Source: Slackia exigua ATCC 700122 (GTDB taxonomy: Bacteria > Actinomycetota > Coriobacteriia > Coriobacteriales > Eggerthellaceae). From it: DNA of 64,000 nucleotides. The stretch spans positions 405,277 to 469,276 of the forward strand of contig NZ_GG700631.1 of NCBI RefSeq assembly GCF_000162875.1, read 5' to 3'. Under the pieces are notes generated by a model. That model worked only from the letters and a program-made list of their open reading frames with translations. It ran no database searches and was not told where the DNA came from. Every line of letters begins with the position of its first letter. The stretch's first letter is position 1. The position numbers and the translations under genes are program-made. Below, in pieces: positions 35,909 through 46,900 of this stretch.

Positions 35909-36220
35909 AGGCTCTCCCTCAGCGCGAAGGATGGCTGCGATGTAACGAACGGATTGCCGGCAGCGAACGTGAATCCGTCCGCACGGCTTCGTCGCATCCA
36001 TGGCGCCGACGCGGTGCCATAACCCGCGGCCCATGGCGGTTTTCGTATGCCATCATGCATATTTATTCGGGTTTAACCTGGGTTTAACGGTCTTTTTATG
36101 CAAAATTACGTGAATTATTCCGTATTTTATTCATCTAGAGGGTATACAATCATGGGCGTGCAAAGCGCTTGCGAAGACGTGCCGAAGGCTGCAAGCGCAC
36201 CCATTGAGAGAGGATAGGAC
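35909..36220. promoter_or_regulatory. AT-rich control region upstream of the dimethylargininase gene
   Basis: This 312-bp gap has a markedly AT-rich stretch at about 36054-36150 in otherwise GC-rich DNA. It contains TTTAACC twice (36072 and 36082 region), the ARG-box-like half sites TGAAT (36111-36115) and ATTCA (36129-36133), and a TATACAAT -10 candidate ending near 36150. ArgR control would fit an arginine-related enzyme, but the half sites are too far apart for a standard ARG box. Confidence 0.4.
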
Positions 36221-37015
36221 ATGAACTTCACCAACGTCATCGTTCGCCGTCCCGGCGCATCGCTGTGCGACGGCATCACCAGCGCGCCCGAGCTCGGCCA
36301 ACCCATCTATGAAAAGGCGCTCGTCCAGCACGACGTCTACATCGAAGCCCTGAAGCAGTGCGGCGTCGAAGTCACCGTCCTTCCCGCGATGGAGGAATAT
36401 CCCGATTCCTGCTTCGTCGAAGACACCGCGGTCATCACCCGCAAGGGCGCGATCATCGACAATCCGGGCGCCGGCAGCCGCAACGGCGAAGCCAAGGAGA
36501 TGGAACCCACCATCCGCCAGTTCTTCGACGACGACCATATCAAGCGCATCGTGTCGCCCGGCACGCTCGAAGGCGGCGACGTCATGATGGTCGGCGACAC
36601 GTTCTATGTGGGCCGCTCCGCCCGTACCAACGAAGAGGGCATCCGTCAATTCGCCGAGATCCTCGAAGGCTGGGGCCTTGCGTGCGTCGAGGTGCCGCTG
36701 GAGCTCGTGCTGCATCTGAAGACCGGCGTCAACTACCTTGAAGACAACAACATGCTGGTTTCCGGCGAATTCATCGACAAGCCTGAATTCGCCCAATACA
36801 ACCGCATCGTCGTGCCCGAAGAGGAAGCCTACGGCGCGAACTGCATCTGGATGAACGGCACCGTCATCGTACCCGAGGGCTATCCGACCGTGCTCAAGGC
36901 GGTCCGGGACCTCGGCTATACGACGATCGTGGTGGACACCTCCGAGTACCGCAAGATAGACGGGGGCCTTTCCTGCCTGAGCCTGCGCTTCAACCCGAAT
37001 CTGGTCGACGAGTAG
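36221..37015 (+). CDS. Dimethylargininase-type amidinohydrolase
   Basis: Hydrolyses a guanidino compound, in the family usually N-omega-dimethylarginine to citrulline plus dimethylamine. 264 aa, guanidino-modifying fold. Substrate/metal-free catalytic residues: DSCFVEDTAVI (acidic), His165 in LHLKTGVNYL, Cys252 in GGLSCLSLRF. The length and spacing fit DDAH better than arginine deiminase (~400 aa). The ATG follows GAGAGGA. Single gene with an AT-rich upstream region and a hairpin downstream. Other guanidino substrates are possible. Confidence 0.88.
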   Translation: MNFTNVIVRRPGASLCDGITSAPELGQPIYEKALVQHDVYIEALKQCGVEVTVLPAMEEYPDSCFVEDTAVITRKGAIIDNPGAGSRNGEAKEMEPTIRQFFDDDHIKRIVSPGTLEGGDVMMVGDTFYVGRSARTNEEGIRQFAEILEGWGLACVEVPLELVLHLKTGVNYLEDNNMLVSGEFIDKPEFAQYNRIVVPEEEAYGANCIWMNGTVIVPEGYPTVLKAVRDLGYTTIVVDTSEYRKIDGGLSCLSLRFNPNLVDE

Positions 37016-37043
37016 CCGCCGATGCTCCACCCGCGGGCGCGCA

Positions 37044-37119
37044 TGCTCAGGCGCGTCCGGCGACCACCGGGGATTCCTGAGCACGGACGAAGGGCTGTGC
37101 GACCGCGCGGCCCTTCGTC
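37044..37119 (+). terminator. Hairpins after the dimethylargininase gene
   Basis: TGCTCAGG (37044-37051) pairs with CCTGAGCA (37076-37083), and GACGAAGGGC (37086-37095) pairs with GCCCTTCGTC (37110-37119). They follow the stop codon at 37015 and have no T-run. Confidence 0.45.
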
Positions 37120-37271
37120 GCATGCGGTCCTCGTTTCACCGAGGGCCGCGGCGGACGGGACGGGCGGATTTCGCGATGCCCGATTCGCGCACGATGCAGG
37201 CGATGCGCCCGGTGATGCCGCGCTCCCTCTTTTCCCCTCTCTCCCTCCTGGAGCATGGTATCATGCATATA

Positions 37272-37283
37272 GAACATTTGTAC
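37272..37283 (+). promoter_or_regulatory. LexA-like operator before the Y-family polymerase
   Basis: GAACATTTGTAC matches the Gram-positive LexA/DinR core GAAC-N4-GTTC at seven of eight fixed positions. It lies 17 bp before the ATG and next to TATAAG (37285-37290), so it could block initiation. SOS control is typical of such polymerases. Confidence 0.55.
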
Positions 37284-37299
37284 GTATAAGGGGGCGGGA

Positions 37300-38601
37300 A
37301 TGGACGGTGCCCGGGAAGGCGGCGCGCATGACGAAGGGCGCTCGTATCTCTGCATAGACTTGAAATCGTTCTACGCCTCGGTGGAATGCGTCGAACGCGG
37401 TCTCGATCCCATGACGACCGATCTGGTGGTCGCCGACCCCGAACGCACGGACAAGACCATATGCCTGGCCGTCTCGCCCTCCCTCAAGGCGAAAGGCGTG
37501 CGCAACCGTTGCCGCGTGTTCGAGATTCCCGAAGCCTTCGACTACCTCATGGCGCCTCCGCGCATGGCGCTCTACATCGAGTACTCCGCGAACATCTACG
37601 CCATCCTGCTGCGCTACATCGCGAAAGAGGATATCCACGTCTACTCGATCGACGAATCGTTCATGGACGTGACGAGCTATCTCCCCTATTACCATACCGA
37701 TGCGATCGAGCTGGGAGAACGCATCCGCGAAGACATCGTGGCGCAGACAGGCATCCCGGCTACCTGCGGCGTCGGCCCCAACCTCTTCCTCGCCAAGGTC
37801 GCGCTCGACATATCGGCGAAGCGCAGCCCCAATTTCTTCGGCGTCCTCGACGAAGGGCGCTATCGCGCGACGCTCTGGAACCACACCCCCATCACCGACT
37901 TCTGGCGCGTGGGCGCCGGAACCGCGCGACGCCTGCACGACCTGGGGATAGACACTATGGGCCAGCTCGCGCTCTACCCCGATCGGGACAGGCTCTACAA
38001 CATCTTCGGCGTGGATGCGGAAATCCTCATCGACCATGCCTGGGGCATCGAGCCGGTCACGATGGACGACATCAAGGCCTATCGGCCGCATTCGAAATCG
38101 CTCACGAACGCCCAGGTCCTCAGCCGCCCCTATGCATACGAGGATGCCCGGACCGTCATCAAGGAGATGTGCGACGCGAGCGCGACGGACATGGTGGCGC
38201 AGGGGCTTACGGCGGATTCCCTGACGCTCGGCGTGCGGTACGACAGAAACGAGCGGGGCCTCATGCTCGACGACGGAGGAACGTCGAGGCTTTCCTGCCC
38301 TACGAATTCGCGACGGGTTTTGATAGACGCCGCCATGGACGTCTTCGGCCATCGCGTGGACCCAAGGCGCTCGATCCGCTACCTCATGATCACGTTCAAC
38401 GGCATAGCCGACGAAGACCGGACGCAGCCCGGCCTCTTCCGCGCGGCCAGCGTCCAAGAAGAGCGGCGACGTCAGGAAGCCGTCGTCGGCATCCAGCGGA
38501 AATACGGGAAGAATTCCCTGTTCAAAGGCATAGATCTGCTGGAATGCGCCACGCAACGCGAACGAAACGGACAGATAGGAGGCCATAGGAGCGGTGCATG
38601 A
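37300..38601 (+). CDS. Y-family translesion DNA polymerase (UmuC/DinB-like)
   Basis: Error-prone lesion-bypass polymerase. 433 aa. Catalytic acidic motifs are SYLCIDLKSFYASVECVERGL (first Asp) and VYSIDESFMDVTSY (Asp-Glu). Thumb helix-hairpin-helix follows (FWRVGAGTARRLHDLGIDTMGQLA), then a little-finger domain. It is closer to the Gram-positive UmuC/UvrX group than to E. coli Pol IV. AAGGGGG lies 5 nt before the ATG. A LexA-like box precedes it and a 59-aa gene overlaps its end. Confidence 0.92.
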   Translation: MDGAREGGAHDEGRSYLCIDLKSFYASVECVERGLDPMTTDLVVADPERTDKTICLAVSPSLKAKGVRNRCRVFEIPEAFDYLMAPPRMALYIEYSANIYAILLRYIAKEDIHVYSIDESFMDVTSYLPYYHTDAIELGERIREDIVAQTGIPATCGVGPNLFLAKVALDISAKRSPNFFGVLDEGRYRATLWNHTPITDFWRVGAGTARRLHDLGIDTMGQLALYPDRDRLYNIFGVDAEILIDHAWGIEPVTMDDIKAYRPHSKSLTNAQVLSRPYAYEDARTVIKEMCDASATDMVAQGLTADSLTLGVRYDRNERGLMLDDGGTSRLSCPTNSRRVLIDAAMDVFGHRVDPRRSIRYLMITFNGIADEDRTQPGLFRAASVQEERRRQEAVVGIQRKYGKNSLFKGIDLLECATQRERNGQIGGHRSGA

Positions 38602-38773
38602 TCCGAAACGAAGAGCCGCATCGCGCCCCCGCATGAGCAGGGCCCGGCGCGCGAAGATATTCATGCCCTTCAATCCCCTCAAGGGATTCCAGGAAGCCCT
38701 GCGCGAAAAGGAGCGCGAGGCGGAAGCGGCCTACCGGAAGGCCGAGAGCGGAACGCCGTGGGACGATGCGTAG
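38594..38773 (+). CDS. Small protein overlapping the Y-family polymerase gene
   Basis: Below the usual size cutoff. From GTG at 38594 it overlaps the polymerase stop by 8 bp and encodes 59 aa; an internal ATG at 38633 gives 46 aa beginning MSRARRAKIFMPFNPL. The body is a charged helix (FQEALREKEREAEAAYRKAE) ending GTPWDDA. GGAGG lies 11 nt before the GTG. Small genes (YolD and others) often follow UmuC-like polymerases in Gram-positives, but this one shows no YolD motif. Role unknown; co-expression with the polymerase is likely. Confidence 0.6.
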   Translation: MHDPKRRAASRPRMSRARRAKIFMPFNPLKGFQEALREKEREAEAAYRKAESGTPWDDA

Positions 38774-38847
38774 GTTCATACATCCTATCTGGTATTTCAT
38801 GTTTATAGCGTGTACGCGCCCCGCACACGGCCTGCGACAGGCATAAT

Positions 38848-41028
<2,181 letters not shown>

Positions 41029-41033
41029 CTCCC

Positions 41034-41063
41034 ATCGGGCATGCCTGTAGCTGCATGCCCGAT
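41034..41063 (+). terminator. Hairpin after the DEAD-box gene
   Basis: ATCGGGCATGC (41034-41044) and GCATGCCCGAT (41053-41063) pair perfectly around an 8-nt loop, 5 bp after the stop codon. Confidence 0.6.
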
Positions 41064-41073
41064 GCATACGATA

Positions 41074-41110
41074 CGAACGGCGGCCCCGCTTGATGCGGGG
41101 CCGCCGTTCG
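41074..41110. terminator. Strong convergent terminator hairpin
   Basis: CGAACGGCGGCCCCGC (41074-41089) and its exact complement (41095-41110) form a 16-bp stem with a 5-nt loop. It lies between the convergent DEAD-box gene and the ABC binding-protein gene. T-runs are weak on both sides. Confidence 0.65.
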
Positions 41111-41251
41111 TGTGCGGGTCTTCGATCCGAAACGGGCAGGCACGATATCACGCGACCGGATCAGCTCTCGTCCTGCAAACATCGCCCGTCGGATCGCGAA
41201 GCCGGAGGAAGCATCGTCCCGTGCGCGTTCCCCCGCCTTATCGGCAGGCGG

Positions 41252-42367
41252 CTACGCGGGCTTTTCTCCCGCGAGCATCATCTGCGCCTGATCATCGGTC
41301 ATGGCGAAGCCATAGAACAGATCGTAGAACTTCTTGACCTCCTTGACCATGTCGATGTCGGAGAACGTGTCGGGGTTCAGAGCCTTGGCGGCCCACAGAA
41401 CCTGCAGCGCTTCCTCTCCGGAATAACGATCCCAAGGGAACACGCCGGACGGATTGGCGTATACGGCGCCGTTCTGCACGGCCTTCACGCCCGTCCATGC
41501 GCTGTCGGCCTTCAGGGCCTCGACCTGATCGGGGGTTCCGGATCCGATGATGATGACATCGGGATTCGCGCCGATGATCTCTTCCTCGGTTATTTCGATG
41601 CGGTTGCCGTTCTGCTCGATCGCGTTGACGCCGCCGGCGAGCTTGATCCATTCGTCGACGATGGTGCCCCTGCCATCGACCATCTTGTAGTCCTTGCCGT
41701 TGACGATATGCAGGACTTTCGTCTTGTCGGCGTCGGCCACGTCCTTCATGCGCTTGGCCACGAGATCGGTGTTCTCGTCGAGCATCTTCTCCCACTCTTT
41801 GGCGATGTCCTGGGCTTCGCTGCCGAGGATCTGCGCCGTCAGAGCGACGTCGTTGCGCAGGCCCTCGTAGTCCTGGAACATGACGTTGACGGTCGTGAGA
41901 CCCTGCTTGCGAGCGTTCGCGGTCACCTCTTCGTCGGACGTGAACACGACATCGGGCTGGAGGCTCAGGGCCTCCTCGTAATTCACTTCGCCCGCGCCGC
42001 TTCCCGTGACCAGCGTTTCCACGTCGTTGATCCTCGGATACACGACCTGCACCCACGCGCCCTTCTTGAAGTTCTCGGTCGTGCCTACCAGCTTGTCCCC
42101 TGCGCCCAGCATGAGAACCACCTGGTTGTGCGCATGCCACAGATCGACGATCGTGTTGATCTTCGTCGGAATCTCGACCTGATCGCCCTTAAGGTCGGTG
42201 ATGGTCGTCGTCGTGGCCTCAGGAGTCGCGGCTCCGTCGGAAGAACCTTCCGAACCCGAGTCGGACCCTTTCGCGCAACCGAACAAGCCGGCGAACACGC
42301 CTGCCGCGGCGACTCCCGACCCGATCTTGACGAACTGCCTTCTCGAGATCTCATCGTAGCGTGCCAT
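41252..42367 (-). CDS. ABC transporter substrate-binding lipoprotein (iron-complex type)
   Basis: Periplasmic-binding-protein homologue of the FepB/BtuF (TroA-like, cluster A) class, tethered outside the membrane. 371 aa. Signal peptide: twin-arginine SRRQFVKIG (residues 8-16) and lipobox LFGC with Cys31, then a Ser/Gly linker. Later landmarks are VYPRINDVETLVTGS, EEALSLQPDVVF and NPDVIIIGSGTPDQ. GGGAGGG precedes the ATG. Divergent from the permease-ATPase pair with a 151-bp shared control region. Substrate (siderophore, heme or cobalamin) is not readable. Confidence 0.9.
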   Translation of the reverse strand: MARYDEISRRQFVKIGSGVAAAGVFAGLFGCAKGSDSGSEGSSDGAATPEATTTTITDLKGDQVEIPTKINTIVDLWHAHNQVVLMLGAGDKLVGTTENFKKGAWVQVVYPRINDVETLVTGSGAGEVNYEEALSLQPDVVFTSDEEVTANARKQGLTTVNVMFQDYEGLRNDVALTAQILGSEAQDIAKEWEKMLDENTDLVAKRMKDVADADKTKVLHIVNGKDYKMVDGRGTIVDEWIKLAGGVNAIEQNGNRIEITEEEIIGANPDVIIIGSGTPDQVEALKADSAWTGVKAVQNGAVYANPSGVFPWDRYSGEEALQVLWAAKALNPDTFSDIDMVKEVKKFYDLFYGFAMTDDQAQMMLAGEKPA

Positions 42368-42431
42368 GAATTCCCTCCCTCTTCGACCATCCATGAATCC
42401 CGCATGCAAGGCCCTATGCATGCTGGATTAA

Positions 42432-42460
42432 GTATATTATTTTCCTATGAGGATATACAC
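42432..42460. promoter_or_regulatory. AT-rich dyad in the divergent ABC transporter control region
   Basis: GTATAT (42432-42437) is mirrored by ATATAC (42453-42458), enclosing TCCT-ATG-AGGA (42443-42453). For the minus gene TTGTGT and TAATAT are spaced 17 bp across this dyad, so a repressor here could cover the promoter. An iron-responsive regulator is a reasonable guess, but the site matches neither the Fur nor the DtxR consensus well. Confidence 0.45.
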
Positions 42461-42518
42461 AAGCTTCTGCCGTCGTTTTTCGAGCAGTGCGAATTGCAAG
42501 GATGATTCGGAGACGCAT

Positions 42519-43637
42519 ATGACAGACGTCGAAAAACCCGCCGAGACGCCCGAAGGCATGCGGACCGCACGTTCCGGGAAGACTCGGCCCGGAAGGTTCG
42601 CCGCCGAAGACGCGACCGTCGAAGGCGCACGGCAGATACCCCTCGGCATCGTCCTTGTCGCATGCGGGATCGTCGTCGTCCTGCTCGCCGTGGCCTCGCT
42701 CGGCATCGGCCGTTTCTCGATCGATGTCGGCACGACGCTCGCCATCCTCGCGTCGCCGTTCACGGGACAAGAAGCGACCTGGACGCCCAATGAATACAAC
42801 GTCATCATGAACATCCGCCTGCCGCGCGTCGTCGCCGCCTTCCTCGTCGGTGCGGCGCTCGCCCTGTCGGGCGCTTCGTATCAGGGCGTATTCCAGAATC
42901 CGCTGGTTTCGCCCGACATCCTCGGCGTGTCGTACGGCGCATGCGTCGGCGCCGCCCTGTCGATCCTGCTGTACATGAACACCTGGCAAACGCAGATCTT
43001 CGCGTTCGTCGGCGGCTTGATCACCGTATTCGTCACCGTGAATATCCCGAAGCTCATGCACCGCCGATCGAACGTGATGATGGTGCTTTCCGGCGTCATC
43101 GTGGGCGGGTTCATGTCATCGATCCTCGGCCTCATGAAATACGTCGCCGACCCCGACACGCAGCTTGCCGAGATCGTGTACTGGCAGCTCGGATCCATCG
43201 CGAAAGTCGACTTCAAGGTACTTGTCTACACCGCCCCCGTCATGATCGTCGCCGCCGTCGTGCTCGTGGCCATGCGCTGGCGTCTGAACCTCATCTCATT
43301 AGGCGAGCAGGACGCGCGGTCGCTGGGCGTCGACCTGAAGCGCGAACGCGCCGTCATCATCGTCGCGTCGACGCTGCTCACGGCAAGCGCGGTCTCGATC
43401 GCCGGCACCATCGGCTGGGTCGGCCTCATCATTCCGCATGTGACGCGGCGCATCGTAGGTTCCGACAACAAACGGCTCATCCCCACGGTCATCCTCGTCG
43501 CCGCCGCGTTCATGATGGTGGTCGATCTGTTCGCCCGCAACATATCGGGCTACGAAATACCGCTCGGCATCCTGACGGGCCTCGTCGGTGCGCCCATTTT
43601 CGGCTATATCCTGATCAAGCAACGCGATGTCGACTAA
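42519..43637 (+). CDS. ABC transporter permease, FecCD family
   Basis: Membrane channel of an iron-complex importer. 372 aa from ATG 42519 (MTDVEKPAE, GGAG 8 nt upstream); the frame extends up to 42447. A soluble ~45-residue N-terminal tail precedes about ten membrane helices. FecCD landmarks: NIRLPRVVAAFLVGAALALSGASYQGVFQNPLVSPDILG and SIAGTIGWVGLIIPHVTRRIVG. It is followed after 24 bp by the ATPase gene. Confidence 0.95.
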   Translation: MTDVEKPAETPEGMRTARSGKTRPGRFAAEDATVEGARQIPLGIVLVACGIVVVLLAVASLGIGRFSIDVGTTLAILASPFTGQEATWTPNEYNVIMNIRLPRVVAAFLVGAALALSGASYQGVFQNPLVSPDILGVSYGACVGAALSILLYMNTWQTQIFAFVGGLITVFVTVNIPKLMHRRSNVMMVLSGVIVGGFMSSILGLMKYVADPDTQLAEIVYWQLGSIAKVDFKVLVYTAPVMIVAAVVLVAMRWRLNLISLGEQDARSLGVDLKRERAVIIVASTLLTASAVSIAGTIGWVGLIIPHVTRRIVGSDNKRLIPTVILVAAAFMMVVDLFARNISGYEIPLGILTGLVGAPIFGYILIKQRDVD

Positions 43638-43661
43638 CGAATCCGTCTGAAAGGCTTGCGC

Positions 43662-44447
43662 ATGGCACCCTTGATCGAAGTCCAAGACCTCGCGTTCCGC
43701 TATTCGAACCGTCGCGGCGACGTGTTCAGAAACGTATCGTTCGCCGTCGAGAAGGGCGAGATGCTCACATTGCTCGGACCGAACGGCGCCGGGAAATCGA
43801 CGCTGCTGAACTGCATCGCGGGCTTGGCGACGCCGACCGGAGGATACGTGAACGTGAACAGACGTCCCGTCTGCGATTGCTCGGCGCGCGAGCTTGCCGC
43901 GCATATCGGCTACGTGCGCCAGCATATCGCCGTGACATATGGCTATACGGTACGTGAATACCTGGTCATGGGCGCCGCACCGCGCATCGGCATGTTCGCC
44001 GTGCCGAAAGAGGAGGATTACGAGCGCGTGGAGAGCACCATCGCCGAGCTCGATCTGAAAAAGCTCGCCGACCGCACCGTGTCGCACCTTTCGGGAGGCG
44101 AGCGCCAACGCGTCGCCGTGGCGCGCGCGATCGTGCAGGATCCTGAAGCGATCCTCTTCGACGAGCCCACGAGCGCGCTTGATTTCGGCAACCAGATCCG
44201 CGTCTTGCGCACATGCAAAGAACTGACCGAACGCGGGTACGCCGTGGTCATGACCACGCATAATCCCGATCAGCCCATCCTTTTAGGCGGGAAGGTCGCC
44301 TTGCTGAACGCCGACGGCACCCTGGCCGTCGGCGATGCCGCAACCACCTTGACCAGCGCGCGCTTAAGCGAGCTGTACGGCACCGAACTGCATCTGGCCT
44401 ATGTGGATGCGGTCGACCGCATCGCCTGCGTGTCCGGCAGACTGTGA
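43662..44447 (+). CDS. ABC transporter ATP-binding protein (FecE/FepC type)
   Basis: Energises the FecCD importer. 261 aa. Walker A LGPNGAGKSTLL, Q-loop region YVRQHIAVTYGYTVREYLVMG, signature HLSGGERQRVAVARA, Walker B AILFDEPTSALDFGNQ and switch His in TTHNPDQP. ATG 43662 has GAAAGG 7 nt upstream. Second gene of the permease operon; a strong terminator follows at 44582-44609. Confidence 0.95.
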   Translation: MAPLIEVQDLAFRYSNRRGDVFRNVSFAVEKGEMLTLLGPNGAGKSTLLNCIAGLATPTGGYVNVNRRPVCDCSARELAAHIGYVRQHIAVTYGYTVREYLVMGAAPRIGMFAVPKEEDYERVESTIAELDLKKLADRTVSHLSGGERQRVAVARAIVQDPEAILFDEPTSALDFGNQIRVLRTCKELTERGYAVVMTTHNPDQPILLGGKVALLNADGTLAVGDAATTLTSARLSELYGTELHLAYVDAVDRIACVSGRL

Positions 44448-44577
44448 ACGCATGCGGCACCGGCGCTTTCAGGCCGCACCTATCCAAGCCGCATCTATCG
44501 CGATCCTTCCTGCACGCGAAGAATCGCCATCGCCGCATTTCGTTCCCTCTGCATAGTCCGACTTCGCCTTGACGCAT

Positions 44578-44609
44578 GAAAAAGGGCTCCGGCCTGCGCC
44601 GGAGCCCTT
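44578..44609. terminator. Intrinsic terminator between ABC ATPase and the EF-G-like gene
   Basis: AAGGGCTCCGGC (44582-44593) pairs exactly with GCCGGAGCCCTT (44598-44609), loop 4 nt. On the minus strand the stem is followed by TTTTTC, a classical intrinsic terminator for the EF-G-like gene. The ABC ATPase (plus) also ends here. Confidence 0.75.
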
Positions 44610-44696
44610 CGAACACGAAACGGCGTCGCCGAACGAGGCGCCGCATTCGGCGATGCCGATGCAGAACGGCGCCGCACAGGCGCGCTGGAAACGCGC

Positions 44697-46775
44697 CTAG
44701 TTCCCCGCAGCCCTGCGTGCCTGATACGCTTCCACGAGCTTCTTCTGGACGTCGAACGGCGCCTGCTCGTAGCCTTCGATCTCGATGGAATAGCTGCCGG
44801 TGCCGCGCGAGAGGCTGCGTAGGTCCTTCGCATAGGTGACGACCTCGGCATACGGAACGCGCACCATGATGACGGTATTTCCCCAGTCATCGGAATCGGT
44901 GCCTATGATGCGGCCGCGGCGCGTGGACACATCGCCCATGACCGGACCGGCGAATTCCTCTCCGACCACGATGCTCATATCGGCCATAGGCTCGAGCACC
45001 ACGGGATCGGCCTTCTCGCATGCGGCCCTGAAGCCGATGCGCGCGGCGGTCTTGAACGCCATCTCGTTCGAGTCGACCGGATGATACGACCCGTCGTACA
45101 CGGTGCACTTGATGTCCTCCATCGGATATCCCGCGAGGAACCCTTCGAGCATGGCTTCCTGAACGCCCTTGTCGACGGCAGGAACCAAGCTGCCGGGAAT
45201 GGCGCCGCCCTTGATCGCATCCACGAATTCATAGCCCTTGCCGGCATTCGGCTCAAGACGCAGCCAGCAGTCGCCGAACTGGCCGGAGCCGCCGGTCTGC
45301 TTCTTGTGGCGACCCTGCGCCTCGGCAGCCTTGCGGATGGTCTCGCGATACGGGATGCGCACGTCGACGAGCCTGACGTCGATGCCGGCCTGTTCCTTCA
45401 GGCGGTTGAGGATGGTCTCGACCTGCGCCTCGCCCATCGTCGTGATGACGGTCTGATGCGTCTCTTCGCGACGCTCGACGCGAATGGTCGGGTCGGTCTC
45501 GGTCAGGCGGGCCAGGAACGTGCCGAGCTTGCCTTCCTCCTTCTTCTCGGCGGCTTCGATCGCCACCGGATACAGAGGCTCGGGGAATGGGAGCGGGGCG
45601 ATTTCGACGTCGCCGGTATGAGAAAGGGTGTCTCCCGTGCGGGTCTCGGTAAGCTTGGGGATGACGATGATGTCGCCGGCGAACGCGCTTTTCACGTCGC
45701 GCGTCTCCTTGCCGACCATGATATCGATGTGGCCGATGCGCTCCTTCTTGCGCGTGCGCGCGTTGATGAGCTCAACGCCCGGCGCGAAGGTGCCCGAGAT
45801 GATCTTCACGAAGCTCAGACGGCCGACGTACGGATCGGACAGGGTCTTGAACACGAAGCCCGCGGGCTGCTGGTCTTCCTTGGTGACGCGGATCTCGCCG
45901 CCGTCGGCCAGCGCGATGGGGCCGTGCGCCGTCGGATGCGGGAAGTAGGTGCAGATGTCGTCCATCAGGCTCTTGATGCCCTGAAGGATGATGGTCGAGC
46001 CGACGAACACGGGGATGAAGAGCTCCTGGGCGATGGCCTTGTCGAACAGGCTTTCGAGCTCGGCCTGCGTCAGCTGCTCCTCGCCGTCGAGATACTTCAT
46101 CATGAGCTCGTCGTCGGCTTCGGCCACCAGATCGCAGAGCTTGTCGCGCGCGGCTTGCGCCACGTCGGCGTATTCGGGCGGAATCTCCTCGACGCGATCC
46201 TTGTCCCCGTCGATGTAATGCGCCTTCATGCGCAGAACGTCGATGATGCCGCGGAATTCGCGATCGACGCCGATGGGAATGGTGACGGCGCCCAGACGGC
46301 TGCCGAAGCGCGCATGAAGCTGCGCCATGATGACGTCGAAGCTGGCGTTCTCGCGGTCGATATGGTTGACGAAGACGGAGCGCGACAGGCGCATGTATTC
46401 GGCTTCGTGCCACAGACGCGTGGTCATGACCTGCGGACCCGCAACGGCATCGATGACGAACATGGCCATTTCGGCGGCTTCCATCGTGGCGAGCGTATCG
46501 CCGATGAAATCGGGATGGCCCGACGTGTCGAGCAGATTGATCTTATAGTCGTTATAGGGAATAGGGGCGATGGAGGTGCTCATCGTGAACTTGCGCTTGA
46601 TTTCCTCGGGATCGTAGTCCATGCAGGATTTGCCGTCGTGGGTCGTGCCCATGCGCGAAGTCTGGCCGGAAATATAAAGCATTGCCTCTGCCAGGGAAGT
46701 CTTGCCCGCACCATCCTGTCCGACCAACACGATGTTGCGGACATGCAAGGTCTCAGGAGCTGCCATGAAAACCAC
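44697..46775 (-). CDS. Elongation factor G paralogue (EF-G-like)
   Basis: Translational GTPase related to FusA. 692 aa with EF-G domain order. G1 is GQDGAGKTS (residues 19-27) instead of AHIDAGKTT; G3 is DTSGH (83-87) and G4 reads NHID (137-140) instead of NKxD, losing the lysine that contacts guanine. Domain IV-V features (QTGGSGQFGDCWLRLEP, RRGRIIGTDSDD) are kept. Not in an str operon, so it is not the housekeeping fusA. GTG 46775 has AAAGG 4 nt upstream; ATG 46766 is an alternative. Could act in ribosome recycling or rescue. Confidence 0.92.
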   Translation of the reverse strand: MVFMAAPETLHVRNIVLVGQDGAGKTSLAEAMLYISGQTSRMGTTHDGKSCMDYDPEEIKRKFTMSTSIAPIPYNDYKINLLDTSGHPDFIGDTLATMEAAEMAMFVIDAVAGPQVMTTRLWHEAEYMRLSRSVFVNHIDRENASFDVIMAQLHARFGSRLGAVTIPIGVDREFRGIIDVLRMKAHYIDGDKDRVEEIPPEYADVAQAARDKLCDLVAEADDELMMKYLDGEEQLTQAELESLFDKAIAQELFIPVFVGSTIILQGIKSLMDDICTYFPHPTAHGPIALADGGEIRVTKEDQQPAGFVFKTLSDPYVGRLSFVKIISGTFAPGVELINARTRKKERIGHIDIMVGKETRDVKSAFAGDIIVIPKLTETRTGDTLSHTGDVEIAPLPFPEPLYPVAIEAAEKKEEGKLGTFLARLTETDPTIRVERREETHQTVITTMGEAQVETILNRLKEQAGIDVRLVDVRIPYRETIRKAAEAQGRHKKQTGGSGQFGDCWLRLEPNAGKGYEFVDAIKGGAIPGSLVPAVDKGVQEAMLEGFLAGYPMEDIKCTVYDGSYHPVDSNEMAFKTAARIGFRAACEKADPVVLEPMADMSIVVGEEFAGPVMGDVSTRRGRIIGTDSDDWGNTVIMVRVPYAEVVTYAKDLRSLSRGTGSYSIEIEGYEQAPFDVQKKLVEAYQARRAAGN

Positions 46776-46900
46776 CGTACCTTTCCAGGTTCGCCCTTTC
46801 TCCGGTAATTTCGGATGGCTCGAATTCTACCCCATTACGTTCACAGATAACACACAGATGAGGTCGGGCCCGTGGAGAAGCGACGGCGGGTTCGGGTTTC

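Noticed and set aside
44697-46775. EF-G-like gene as tetracycline ribosome-protection protein
   Set aside because: Domain IV and overall sequence follow EF-G, not TetM, and no mobile element or resistance context is present.
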